A DNA stretch of 64,000 bases, from assembly GCA_963921795.1 (NCBI GenBank), contig OY997639.1:51393762-51457761 (forward strand). The letters run 5' to 3'. The stretch comes from Nannobrachium achirus (Eukaryota > Chordata > Actinopteri > Myctophiformes > Myctophidae). The position numbers were made by a program, and so were the translations under genes. Shown here in pieces: positions 45,717 to 56,354 of this stretch. Each line of letters opens with the position of its first letter. Position 1 is the stretch's first letter. A model generated the notes under the pieces. It was not told the DNA's origin. It searched no databases and worked only from the letters and a program-made list of their open reading frames with translations.

Positions 45717-46041
45717 GCCCTATTCACGACCTGCCCACTCAGCATCCCCCGGGTGCTGAAGTCACATTTTGAAGGGGAAAATCCTACTATAGCCTATAGA
45801 GTTGACACAGAAATCGCACATTTCATACAATTTCCGAATAGTAAAGTATAAAATACGGCAAGCATGATCAAGAACACAAGATAATAAAAGGCACAAAGCA
45901 TTATAATTTACTTTACCGTTCGAAATAATGATTTATTGGCTTTAAGTCCAGCTATTTCTGTTATAGTTTCCCCTTCTAAATTGATGTCAGCACCCAGGGA
46001 AAGCTGAGAAATTTGCTGAGTGGGCGGGCCGTGAATAGGGT
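45717..46041. mobile_element. MITE-like TIR element
   Basis: CCCTATTCACGACCTGCCCA... at the left and ...TGGGCGGGCCGTGAATAGGG at the right form TIRs of about 28 bp with three mismatches. A second inner match (GGGTGCTGA with AGCACCCAGG) follows. No flanking duplication was recognised. Interior non-coding. Confidence 0.8.
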
Positions 46042-47143
46042 CCATTGCCTATGTAATCCTGGGCTCTGCTCTCCCTCTGCCGCGCCTGGGGAGACAACGG
46101 ACTGACCTCATGCTTCCTTCAATGCATGAGTAGTCCAAGTTATTTCCCCGGGATGGACGTAGCGTGTGGAAGGAACACGTTATTCCAACCAGTTCCTTTC
46201 CCCTCCATCAAGCGCCCCGGCTGGCCAGGGGGAGGCACTATTGAGACCAGGATTACTGCATGCTTTTGTGAGGGTATCAACCCTAGGAGACACGGGGAGA
46301 ACATGCAAACTCAACACAGTGCCAAAGTTTTGAGGAGAACTTGCACTAGACTGCCTGCCTTATAGATAAATAATGACAACATCTAAACATCACAATAATG
46401 ACAATAACATACGTGTGCTCTAGGGATGTGGAGATAAATCGATATGGATCATAATCGCGATCCAAGCGTGCGCGATACGAGTGAATCGGTTCATTCAGTG
46501 CGGATCGGTACAATTGACGGCTGAAATCGTGATGGATCGTTCCGTGAGTGTCTGGATAGGTAATCTCCATGGTTGTATCGATTTTTTCATGTAGTATTTC
46601 ATTCTATCCTGTGTTTCCGAGGTGCCTTGAATGCACCATCACAGCCCTCCCCGCCCCCAAAAAAGCCCTTGGTAGCAACTCGACACATGCGTCTCTTCCA
46701 CAGCGCAGAGCAGCTGAGTGCTGCGCGCAGCACAGTGAACACCACCACCCAACTTAACGACTGCAGATACAGACAGCACCACGGGTTAAAAATGCAAGAT
46801 TATACCACATTTAGCTTCTTAAAGCTATACTGTGTAAGATGCTCAACTAGTGGTCAGTAGCCCTATAGAGAGAGACCGGAGAAACGAGAGCGGGCATATT
46901 CGAACCTGAGTCTTTACACTCTCAAGGAGCATAGGTCTGTGTACAAACTGGCTGAACCACCAGGCACCCCATTATTTACATGTGACTTTTTTCGCGTCTG
47001 CCTCCACCTCGTCTGCCTCCACCTCGCCGAGATCTATCTTTAGAGGGGTCCCTGGTTCCTGTGCGTTCATGCATTCCGGAGAAACGGACTCCTTTACCCT
47101 GCCTGGTAGGCGAGGTTACCTTTTGAGTATAGAGACACACGGG

Positions 47144-47918
47144 CAGGGGCGCTGGAACTCCCAAATCCCAAGGGGAGCTGAGCCTGGAGGAGTGCATGCG
47201 TGCGGCCTTTGGCCGCACACCGAAAATTCACGTTTTTTTATCCGGTTTTGGGTTATTTTTATTACGGTTTCGGGTGCTTATTCCCCGCACAACGGTGTAA
47301 CAAGGAGCTATATAGTTACTAGTTATTTTAGCACACAGTGCAACACACAGCACGCATGCACACACACAGTCACTCACGCACACACTACAAAATCGTTACC
47401 TGACTTTCGCCAGACATCCAATCACCTGCTACAGAAATTCAAAAAATGGCCCGCCCCTTACATAGAGTCTGGCCGAGAGATCCCAGATGTAAGGCAGAGC
47501 GTTACGCACTGCTGCAACTATCTGGCGAAAGTCAGGTTAACAAAATCGGGTATTATTTTTGTAACAGTTTTCTACTGTTTTTTTATTCCCCCTATACAAC
47601 AGTGTTAGTTTGCAACAATGAGCCTATAGACAGTTTCTAGTTCTCAAATAAATAGACTTTGGTGTGCCATCAAAGCGGGATTTAAATTTGACTTCCCTTC
47701 TGACCGGAAGTGGCAAGGTGACCATGTGATTAGGTCACCATGTGATAATCAAATACCTTTTTTCAACATATTTTATTCCCCAAAGTCAAATACATTATTG
47801 TTTTAATATAGCTCTGTGTGTGTGTATATATAAGCTTAATTAAAAAAAAAAAAAAAAATCTCCTCCCCACCACCAGGGGAGCTGCAGCTCCCTCAGCACC
47901 CCACTTCCAGCGCCCCTG
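47144..47918. mobile_element. Nested hAT-type element, 775 bp
   Basis: TIR CAGGGGCGCTGGAA at the left and its reverse TTCCAGCGCCCCTG at the right. Flanks CACACGGG and CACACAGG differ by one base. Inside, an inverted pair (CCTGACTTTCGCCAGA / TCTGGCGAAAGTCAGG, about 47399 and 47520) and a direct pair (47244-47312 with 47542-47624: TTATTCCCC, CAACGGTGT) are seen. Non-coding. Confidence 0.88.
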
Positions 47919-49302
47919 CACACAGGCGACTACAAATATGGCCATCATAGCGACCCCACTTCAAGATGCTCTGTGATTGGCCGGCAGTGTATAACCCTCG
48001 CTGTGATTGGCCGGTAGTGTGATGACGCAATTTTGCCGCGAAATTCTCCCCCCCTCACGGCTCATAGAAAACATATAAAGAGAAGGGTTTAGATGCTGAA
48101 AATAACGGAGTGGGTGTTCTAAAACTTTAGCGATTTAACAGTTAGGACAATTTTAAGATTTGTTTTATAAAAAAAGTTACATGGTATAACTTTAACTTCC
48201 CTGTCCAATGTTCGCTGATGTGATCCGTTGTTGTGTCACTGGACTGGAGCACGCTGCGTGAGATTATGATCCACATCCCACACCCGTTTGTACTTGTCGA
48301 GTCTCAGAGATCATTTTGTTAAAGAAAGCTTCTTCTGCGCTTTATTGACGTATGAAGTACAACAACGTTTCTGGGTGTGCAGCTAGCGTTTAAAACAAAG
48401 TATTTATCACTGTTTCACAACTTTTGTACTGTTGCTGCTGCAGCACACTACTGCTGCTGCATGCAGTGCTGCTGTTCTCTGAATGCAATCACAACGCGAC
48501 GTGTTATGAGCTTGTAGATCTGCTATTTTTGTAGGCCTATTTATTCTTGTAGGTCTGCTATTTAACACTTTTAATGCCACTGTTTCCTGGCCTGCTCTTG
48601 CCCATGCCACCATAGGCTACTCTTTTATTTTCACCAGTCTTTCTAGCTCTACTGAGAATTATCGAAAAGACAAAAAAAATTCACCCAGTATCTCAAATAA
48701 AGTGCAACTCGCGCACTTTCATCAGAAGTTAACCAGGGGTTTCAGCTACTGTATGTTCGGTCGTAGCGCTATATTAGTTTTAAAACTGGCTGCTCTTCCC
48801 CAGAGCAGCCAAAAAAAAACATAAACAGGTGAAATTGGCCCTTTTGTGAATGACACTTTTTCAAGCATTTCTCTCTCTTGAACCTTTTATTTTTTGGCTT
48901 CTGTGACATCATACATGTATAAAGTATTGTTGTCAGTCAAAATCTAGTTTAGTATAGTGTGAAAATCACTATATTTGTTGATTTAGCTCCTCCGCAGTTT
49001 GGCACGTGCACAGTGCATGCAACATGCACGCACACGCACTCTCACGCATCGTGTGTGTGACTGCACATGGACATGGAAGAAAAAACGGTGTGCTAAAAAT
49101 AGAGGAAATCTGATGCAACAACTCACTAAAGGACAAGGGATTATCTATCTCGTCGGCGACTTGCCTGCTGGTGGTCCTAAAACACCATCGTTCACTGGAT
49201 TATAACATTTTTCGTTGTGTGTAGCAGATGAACAATCATTTCACTGGACGCTATGCAGCTCCGAGATGAGGTTCCTCGCTGAATCGGGCGCCTGGGGGAA
49301 AA

Positions 49303-49682
49303 CTCCGCCGTCGCGATTCTCGCAAACACTTCTTACCTTTTGTGAACATCCTATCCAAAAAGTAAAGGTCCTATACTGGTCTCTCATCTGTTTACTTCCC
49401 TAGCGTGGAAGAAAATCGAAGCAGCGTTTTCAAATAAAGAGTTTATATCCTTATTCTGTCAGACAGTCCCATGTTTTTAGACAGGAGGCCACGTGGTATA
49501 AACACAATGAAAATGAGTGGGGAAAATAATGCACTGGCTGACAAAAGGAGCGATCTTGATTTAAACACGCTGCTTTGATTTTCTTCCACGCTTGAGAAGT
49601 AAACCGATGAGAGACTGGTATGGGACCTTTACTTTTTGGTTATAATGTTCACAAAAGGTAAGAATTGTTCCTGATGGCGGAG
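49303..49682. repeat. Foldback with arms of about 125 bp
   Basis: CTTACCTTTTGTGAACAT, CAAAAAGTAAAGGTCC, GTCTCTCATC and GCGTGGAAGAAAATC run rightward from about 49332 and return in reverse complement from 49680 to 49555. Arms are roughly 88 percent alike around a loop of about 120 bp. Confidence 0.88.
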
Positions 49683-49857
49683 CTGTCCCGCAACGGACCG
49701 ATTGTGGATGAGAAAAGTAATGAACTCATCTCAGAGCTGCATCACACAGGGAAAGCTCAAATGCATTGCACGGGCGCACATGTGGATTACTGGATGTTTT
49801 TTTTCCTTGTCTTAGAATGTAATACACCAAGCAAGGTAAGGGGCCAAGGACTGTGTT

Positions 49858-49861
<4 letters not shown>

Positions 49862-49889
<28 letters not shown>

Positions 49890-49940
49890 ACTGTGGCTGT
49901 GTCAGCCTGTCTCTTTTTTTCTCTCTCTCTCTCTCTGTCG
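49862..49940. repeat. (GT)n and (TC)n microsatellites
   Basis: GT units at 49862-49890, then TCTC-rich sequence to 49940 separated by a short unique spacer. Confidence 0.95.
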
Positions 49941-50886
49941 CCCTGACCAGGCATGTGCACACACATCAAAGGGGTCTTGAGCCCCTGCCCTTTATCCTCT
50001 GTTAGAAAGTGCCCTCTCCAGACCATGAATGCAAGTAGTGAAAATAGCCGCCCTCCAAGCTCACAACGTCTCGCAGCATGACGCGTTGTGAGCTTGGAGG
50101 TCACAATACTTTCACCAAAAGTCCCTTTTAGATATTTCTTCCCCTGCCCCTCTAACATTCTCTGCACGTCCCCGGCACTGACAGCAGCCGTTTGGGCTTG
50201 TGTTGACCCCCGCCTTTGTGTTTGAGCTGGAGCGCTTGTAATACACTGTATTTTGGGGAAATGACCAGTGTGAAGAACTCAGATTTTGTGATGGTGTGAC
50301 TTATTACTAATGTATTATTACTAATACTCAATACTAATGTTTTGGCTAATGTTCCCCTATAGGGTTGCTTCTTGTTCAATTGGTTACTGTAAAAACAAGG
50401 TTCCTATCACAACATTATTTGTCAGACTCCCATAACTCTGAGGACCCTAGGGGACCCTGACCACCTGTTGAAGACCCATGTAATGATATATAATAATGAT
50501 ATACTATCAGTATCATGATTATTAATCAAACAATTCTGCCAGCCAGCAAGGGAGACAGAATTCAATAAGTTGGGTTGTTAGACAGAGCCTAGTTCTACAG
50601 TAAAACAATAAATTGCTTGGAAATTAAATGTATTGCACCTGTTTTGGGAAATTAACATAGGCTTTAATTTAAACCCTTTGCATTGTGTTGAATCGCACCG
50701 TATCGCATCGTATCGCATTGTGCAGAAATTAATCGCAGACAAATCGCATCGAATCGGGAATCGTATCGGGAACGGGTGAATCGTGATGTATCGTATCGGC
50801 AGGATTTCAATGTATTGCAATTATATCGTATTGCTGGTAGTGTATCGTGATGCGTATCGCCTCAGTGGTCGAGATTCGCATCCCTA

Positions 50887-50925
50887 GTGTGCTCGCCTTT
50901 CAGACGAGCCCACAATAAAGTATAC
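50887..50925. repeat. Rest of an interrupted GCTCGCC palindromic unit
   Basis: GTGTGCTCGCC...GACGAGCCCACAAT completes, together with AATGACAATAAC...GTGTGCTC at 46397-46420, one unit of the repeat at 54036-54172 read in reverse. Confidence 0.85.
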
Positions 50926-51195
50926 AAATAAGGAAACCAACTTCAAACAGGCACAATGGCTGCACCAGCCGGTTCAATTAGATTTGAGATTTCAATATAA
51001 AATAGAACAGGACTCTTGAAGGCTGGTTACTTGCCAAAGTAACAACAAAAATTATATTTGTTGCTATTAATGAATTCCCAGCTTGCTTAGAGTACAGAAT
51101 GTAAACACAGTGGCTGAAATACACAGGTATTATGGCTGAGCTCCACAGAATGCGAGGGATCCTCATGAAGCCATTGTTCATCGGTTAATCTGTAG

Positions 51196-51309
51196 GAGGA
51201 GAAGGAGAGATGCTGCATGTTTGCAGACGAGCTGGCCAAAATTGAGGTGAAGCTGAAGGAGCAGCTGAAGATCAATGATGCTCTGAAGATGCAGCTGGAC
51301 CCCTACAAG
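51196..51309 (+). CDS. tax1bp1: tax1bp1-like exon 6 of window (coiled coil)
   Basis: The acceptor TTAATCTGTAG and donor GTCTGT bound 38 codons in phase 0. The product EEKERCCMFADELAKIEVKL, then KEQLKINDALKMQLDPYK, is the best match of all: human TAX1BP1 reads DEKAKCNKYADELAKMELKW and KEQVKIAENVKLEL at this place. A conserved coiled-coil end ahead of the zinc-finger region. A (CA)n array starts about 40 bp into the following intron. Confidence 0.92.
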
Positions 51310-51339
51310 GTCTGTCCCTCACACACATGCACACATACA

Positions 51340-51348
51340 GGCGCGCAC

Positions 51349-51430
<82 letters not shown>
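51340..51430. repeat. (CA)n microsatellite
   Basis: About 45 CA units just downstream of exon 6. Confidence 0.97.
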
Positions 51431-52015
51431 CAGGGGATGAAACCATCAACTACTTATCATTAAACCCATTTAGGCCTAGTTATTTAATGCTTTAACTATT
51501 GAAAAATAGCAGACATACAAGCTCACAGCGCGCTGCGAGCTTTTTAAAAGCGAATATTTTTAACTCAAATATCTGCTTCTGGGGGTCCCTGGAACAACAT
51601 ATTTTGAGATGGGGGTCCGTGTCCAAATACATATCATTTTGGGGGTCTTTGACCTGAAAATGTTTGAGAACATTGTGTTTGTCGAGGTTGCCGCACAATA
51701 AAATTAAACGCTCTGCCAATCATAGTAAAACACACACACCAGGAAAACAGGATCGAGTCTCGGAGCCTGTATACTGCACCATAACGTTGGTTGTAACATC
51801 ATCCCAATGACAGATGCTAGAGTAGGCTATACTAGTAAGACACCTGAGGGTGACATGCGACCTCAGGGTGACATGCGACCTCTCCCTAAAGGGACCATCT
51901 GGCCAACCACAGCGTTTCTCTGACGATTCTAGTTGTTGTCATTCTGGGGGGAGTTTGTTCATGAGTTTGTTCATGTTTTTCTCCCTAGGAGACACCACGG
52001 GGAGAACATGCAAAC
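51431..52015. other. Intronic repeat scraps
   Basis: A hairpin-family copy lies at 51502-51561. Bases 51575-51680 (GGGGGTCCGTG, ATGTTTGAGAACA) are a hAT-end-like repeat related to 885-965. TGACATGCGACCTCAGGG is tandemly repeated at 51850-51885. A phrase common in fish repeats (GGGGAGAACATGCAAACTCC) lies at 51999-52018, and a relative at 46298. Confidence 0.6.
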
Positions 52016-52083
52016 TCCACACAGAAAGGCCCTATCGCCCACACCCTATAGGTGGGGTTGGCGATAGGGCCTTTCTGTGTGGA
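52016..52083. repeat. Palindrome with perfect 24-bp arms
   Basis: TCCACACAGAAAGGCCCTAT+CGCC pairs exactly with the bases ending at 52083 around a 20-base loop (CACACCCTATAGGTGGGGTT). The left arm is part of the fish repeat phrase ATGCAAACTCCACACAGAAA; the right arm is a mirrored copy of it. Confidence 0.95.
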
Positions 52084-52183
52084 TTTTGCCTAAACATGGA
52101 GATGTGGTACAGAATGACTCATATATGGGCATAAAAAGTATGTCATGTGACATCACTTCCTGTACAGACAGTCAGACAGACAG

Positions 52184-52727
52184 GCGTGAATCAAAACAGC
52201 GTTGCAGTTCTGACAATGGAACGGGGGGAGCGCTTGTTTTCGGTGGAGATGACGGAGGCGCGCCAGCGTTGTATTATAAACACAATCTGATCTAGCTATA
52301 ACAACAATCACGACATAGACTATTTATTATAATCACTAATTCACTATGAAGTGTCTTTAATTATAATTAAAGTAAAAATAGTCAAATAACAAACAAGGAC
52401 AAATTGTTCTGCCCACAACCTTATCAAACCAAAATGCCTAAACTACTGCAAAAATGTAGGCCAGGCCTATTAGAACTATGATAATGGTTCTTAACTTCTT
52501 GTAAGTCCTAATTATTAAATATAATACTTGACCGTATAAATATAAAATGTTTATGATTATTTATTGTGTTATAGTCTATGTCATGAAACATCGCATGTAG
52601 GCCTATACACAAGTGAGCTCTCGATCGGCACCTGCGCATGGTCCAGGCGAATGCAACGGAGCGCTCCCTACCTCCGTTTCAGCCAATCACAAGCTTCCAT
52701 TGTCAGAACTATTGTTTTGATTCACGC
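52184..52727. mobile_element. TIR element related to the telomere-repeat family
   Basis: GCGTGAATCAAAACAGCGTT...TTCTGACAATGGA at the left is matched by TCCATTGTCAGAACTATTG...TTTTGATTCACGC at the right (about 37 bp). Inside are GGAGCGCTTGTTTTC near the left end and CTCCCTACCTCCGTTTCAGC near the right end, as in the 36187-36514 element, but no TTAGGG array. No clear flanking duplication. Confidence 0.78.
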
Positions 52728-53124
52728 GACACACAGCCATTGACTCCGGCCTAACAATGGCTACTGTCTATGACAGTAGTCCCATATGACTGGACTATCT
52801 CCATATATAGTGTTCTCCACATCTCCATGTTTAGGCCAAACAGGTTTGCTCCATTTCTCCATGTATAGGTCCAAATGCCCAACGTTGAGCTTGATAACGA
52901 AACGTTCTTAACACAGCCGCCCCCATATTTACTTTAGAAAATATGTTAAATTCTAAGAACGTTTCGAGTACCGGTTTGTTACAAGAGCGAATAAGCGCTA
53001 CACTTCTGGAATCCTGAGCGTCGACTTAAAGTCGGATCCAGGCCTAATAACTTTATCTGGCCACCCCATTGCCACCTCCTTGTAACATTTTCTTTTGTCC
53101 AGGTGGATGGACATTCTTTAGGCC

Positions 53125-53336
53125 GCGTCTCAAGTCCGTAAATAATTCCTATTTCCTTCACTTGTTTCCTATTTCCTTGAATGTTAGTCCCGCCCACTGG
53201 GAGTTGGCCTATCACCTGTGATGTTGTCATCAGAAATGGCCAATGGGACGTCTCCTCTTCTCTATTTCCTCAATGGGAGGGACTAACATACCAGCAAGGA
53301 AATAGGAAATAGGATTGATTTAAGGACTTGAGACGC
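53125..53336. mobile_element. MITE-like TIR element, 212 bp
   Basis: GCGTCTCAAGTCC...ATTCCTATTTCCTT is matched inversely by AAGGAAATAGGAAAT...GGACTTGAGACGC. A further inner match (TAGTCCCGCCCA versus GGGAGGGACTA) exists. Flanking duplication not evident. Confidence 0.85.
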
Positions 53337-53547
53337 AGCTTTCTAGGTGATCTAAGTCCAGCCGCCACGTATCAGATCGGAGGAGGATACCGCACATTGT
53401 ACCTCATCCACCCTTTCTTCTCTCTCCTTTTGGTATCTTTATCCTCTTCCTCCTTTTTTTCTTTTTTATTCTTCTCTTTTTTTGTCTTTCTTAGTCTCGT
53501 GTATCCTTCTCTTTTTTTTCCGTCTTTCTTAGTCTTGTGTAGCCGCC

Positions 53548-53606
53548 CTGTACAGGAAGTGATGTCACAACTCGCTGACATCACACTGACATCACTTCCT
53601 GTACAG
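53548..53606. repeat. Hairpin with perfect 20-bp arms
   Basis: CTGTACAGGAAGTGATGTCA pairs exactly with TGACATCACTTCCTGTACAG around 19 bases that repeat TGACATCAC. A half copy (GTGACATCACTTCCTGTACA) lies at 52147-52166. Confidence 0.95.
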
Positions 53607-54035
53607 AAGGAAGGTCGCTCAAGTGACAAGGTTTTTCAGGGTAAATGCGACCTTCGGTCGCAACAATGCTAACATTCACATGAGATAAAAGCATTAATAA
53701 GCTCTGGACTAGTGTAACATGCTAAATAGTAGGCCTAGCCTATTAACCATCCGGAAAACGCATTAACATTAACGTGACATGTCTGAAGTAATTTTTATAT
53801 GCAAAACTGCTAATAAAGTATTCAATGAAAGAACAAGTGATGTATCTGCGTGACTTACAGTGCGTGCGCCACGATGCGTGCATGATCGTTTCTTTCTGAC
53901 AACAACCACCTAAATACTGTATAGTCCAATTACCGTGATAGACACAATTTATATCCGACACAAATTGATTAGACGTTTTCCCTGCCGGGACCCCAACTAG
54001 TGAACAGCAGATCTACAAGCTCACAACACATGTAA

Positions 54036-54172
54036 TTGTGGGCTCGCCTATAAGGCGAGCACACTTTAGATATTGTCATTATTGTGGGCTCGCCTGTAAG
54101 GCGAGCACACTTTAGATATTGTCATTGTGGGCTCGCCTGTAAGGCGAGCACACTTTAGATATTGTCAATATT
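54036..54172. repeat. Three tandem units with GCTCGCC palindrome
   Basis: Three copies of about 45 bp: ATTGTGGGCTCGCCTGTAAG + GCGAGCACACTTTAGATATT + GTC. Each contains a stem (GCTCGCC/GGCGAGC) with a 4-5 base loop. One unit elsewhere was split by the hAT element at 46421-50886. Confidence 0.95.
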
Positions 54173-54254
54173 TATCTAGTAAGTTCTCCTCAATACTTTG
54201 GCACCTTTCAACTCCTACATACTTAGTGAGAAAATGAAAATAAAAACATCAATG

Positions 54255-55140
54255 TGTTCAGCTTACAGTGGCGAAGTGTGCTATTATTTTTTACAGCAAT
54301 CGGCCAAATGGTGGCGCTGTAGGAAGCCTTCGAAAGTGCGAACTTTGAACAGGTATAGCTCATGCTGTGTTTGAGGTACAGCCATGAAACCCATATACAC
54401 GTATGCGTCTCCTCATGCCGAACAACTTTTATGCTCTGACTTTTGACCTTTGACCTTTAGATCTCCCACAATTTGGAATTATATGAAAAACAGTAAAAAT
54501 CTATCTCCTCCTGGGATTTTCGCGTTACGCTCACAAAACTTTTTTCACATGAACTTTGGACCAATACGGTCAAACTAGTCTCGGCGGATTTCTTTTAAAG
54601 TGAAATATATTTTTTTAATAATTCAATCCATATTGCGGTTTTATGCAAATTATTCTTCGGCCTCTAAATCATACATGCAAAGTTACACGTTCATGGCATT
54701 TGGCAAAGATGTAGAGGGTTAGTCAAAGCATCACTGAAACCAATTTTATTCCAATCGGCCAAAGGGGGGCGCTATACAAAGCGTTTGAAAATTCAAACTT
54801 ATAAACGGGCATAAGTCATGCCTCGTTTCGTTTGAAGACATGCAACTTGCTTACACGCGTGCTTTGACTCAAGCAGAAGACATCTGTGTCTTTTTTAAGT
54901 AAGCTCCGCCCTTTGATTTTCCGCCATTTTGAGCAGTTTGTAAAACACGTAAACCCGCTTTTAATCTGGAATTTTCGCGTCACGTGCACAAAACTTGTTT
55001 TACGTGAACTTTGGACCGATATCTAAAGATCTGTCAGATCGGATTTCTTTAAAATTGAAACATGATTTTTAAAATAAATTCAATGAATATTGCAGTTTTA
55101 TGCAAATTATTCTTCTGCCTCTAAATCACCTAAACATTGG
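54255..55140. repeat. Dispersed repeat, inverted partner of 44330-45600
   Basis: See 44330-45600. Copies are in opposite orientation and about 9 kb apart with exon 6 between them. Divergence is noticeable (substitutions every 10-15 bases). Confidence 0.88.
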
Positions 55141-55247
55141 TGACAAAAAAATTCCTGCCCACTAGAAGTCCTTCGTGATAAGTTAGGAGAAAAATAAAAC
55201 CCCAACTAGTGAACATCCTTTTGTTGATGGTATTACCATTTATTTAA

Positions 55248-55718
55248 CTCACCCAGCGCTATTTTTAAGACCCTTCTGAGGGTCCACAGCGCCAGGATTT
55301 TGCCTACCTTTAACGTGGGCGCGCGCGCGAATCCATTGCGCGATGGTTCAGCGATTCCATTCACAATAAGATCCAGTCACGGTAAGCTACAAAAGCCCGC
55401 AGCCTGCCATTTCCCAAAGCGAAAGCTATCAAGTCCAGCGTGGCTGTTGTGTAACATCAAACCGGATGGGTTTTCGGCAGACAGGATACAGGTCGTTGTC
55501 CCCCCCCCCCCCCCCCCCCCCCCCCATTTCCGTTCTGGAAGATCTGGATCCGTTTTTTGTGAATAGGGCCCGTCCATAGAGCGCTATGGACGGCGAATCG
55601 GCGATCATACTTTTTTGTTTTATAGTTATTAAAGCTAATTGATAACTCGTCATACTCGTCATAAGCAGAGTGGACCCATAAATATAGCTCGTCAAACTCG
55701 TCCAATGTAGTGGATGAG
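55248..55718. mobile_element. TTAA-target element (piggyBac-like, non-autonomous), copy 2
   Basis: Flanked by TTAA (55244-55247, 55719-55722). Ends CTCACCCA and (reversed) CTCATCCA. Colinear with 16450-16910 including GACCCTTCTGAGGGTCCACA and AGAGCGCTATGGACGGCG, but with a C-run of about 25 (55500-55525) where copy 1 has about 9. Non-coding. Confidence 0.9.
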
Positions 55719-55812
55719 TTAATGTGACTTAACACTTGTGATGCGATACTTGAATGGTGCTGATTGAACATTGGGTAACACTTTATAATAACTATCCGTT
55801 ATAAGCAGTTAA

Positions 55813-56279
55813 CACTTATGTTGCAATGATTTTTTTCGGCCAATGTCTCGCGTTGCCATGGTTACCATAGACTTCCATGTAATTGTGCAATTGTGTAAAA
55901 AGTGCACGCCCATGCCTAGATGATGCACCACGTGTGTGCAGGCTGTTCACAGCTTTCAAACAAAAAAATCCGCTTGGAAATCCGTTCAGGCATTCATGAT
56001 TTATGAGCCATTATGTTTTCTTCAGATGTAAACAAACATGGCTGCCATGTTTGAAAGAATGGGTTGGTAATGGTATGGGGGTTAAACATGCAATTTCGCG
56101 ATCGCGATCATGCCTAATACATTTCTGGAGGTCCAAAAAAAATGTTTGATTTTTTTTTTTTTTTTTTAAAGATATTTTTCTTTTTTTTTTCAAAAACGGC
56201 CCAAACTCGGGAAACTCTGGGTTGGCACAGCACTAGTACCAATACAAACTCGGGAAACTCGGGGTTGGCACCATATGTG
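55813..56279. mobile_element. TTAA-target insertion in the foldback's left arm
   Basis: The right arm reads AAGCAGTTAATAGACC without a break. Here 467 bp sit between TTAA (55809-55812) and TTAA (56280-56283). Ends CACTTATG and (reversed) CACATATG are weak inverted repeats. Contains a short tandem phrase (AAACTCGGGAAACTC twice) and T-runs. Different family from the CTCACCCA element. Confidence 0.8.
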
Positions 56280-56354
56280 TTAATAGACCATTAATAAACT
56301 ATTAGTTAATGAGTTATTAATGCCTTGTTAAGCATTTGTGAATAGTTAGTTAAG

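Larger units (their letters stand above)
46421..50886. mobile_element. 4.5-kb hAT-type element, 8-bp target duplication, landed in a GCTCGCC repeat
   Basis: Ends TAGGGATGTGGAGAT... and ...ATTCGCATCCCTA with GTGTGCTC on both sides (46413-46420, 50887-50894). Subterminal regions are rich in ATCG phrases. The flanks together rebuild one unit of the repeat at 54036-54172, which serves as a natural empty site. No transposase frame was found. The interior holds a second hAT element (47144-47918), a foldback (49303-49682), hairpin-family copies and microsatellites. Confidence 0.92.

Noticed and set aside
46982-47608. 208-codon plus-strand ORF
   Set aside because: Runs across the border of a nested hAT element and its inverted repeats; no recognisable domain.
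49665-49946. Exon-like ORF MAELSRNGPIVDEKSNELIS
   Set aside because: Starts inside a foldback arm and ends in microsatellites; no suitable splice sites and no match to the tax1bp1-like gene.
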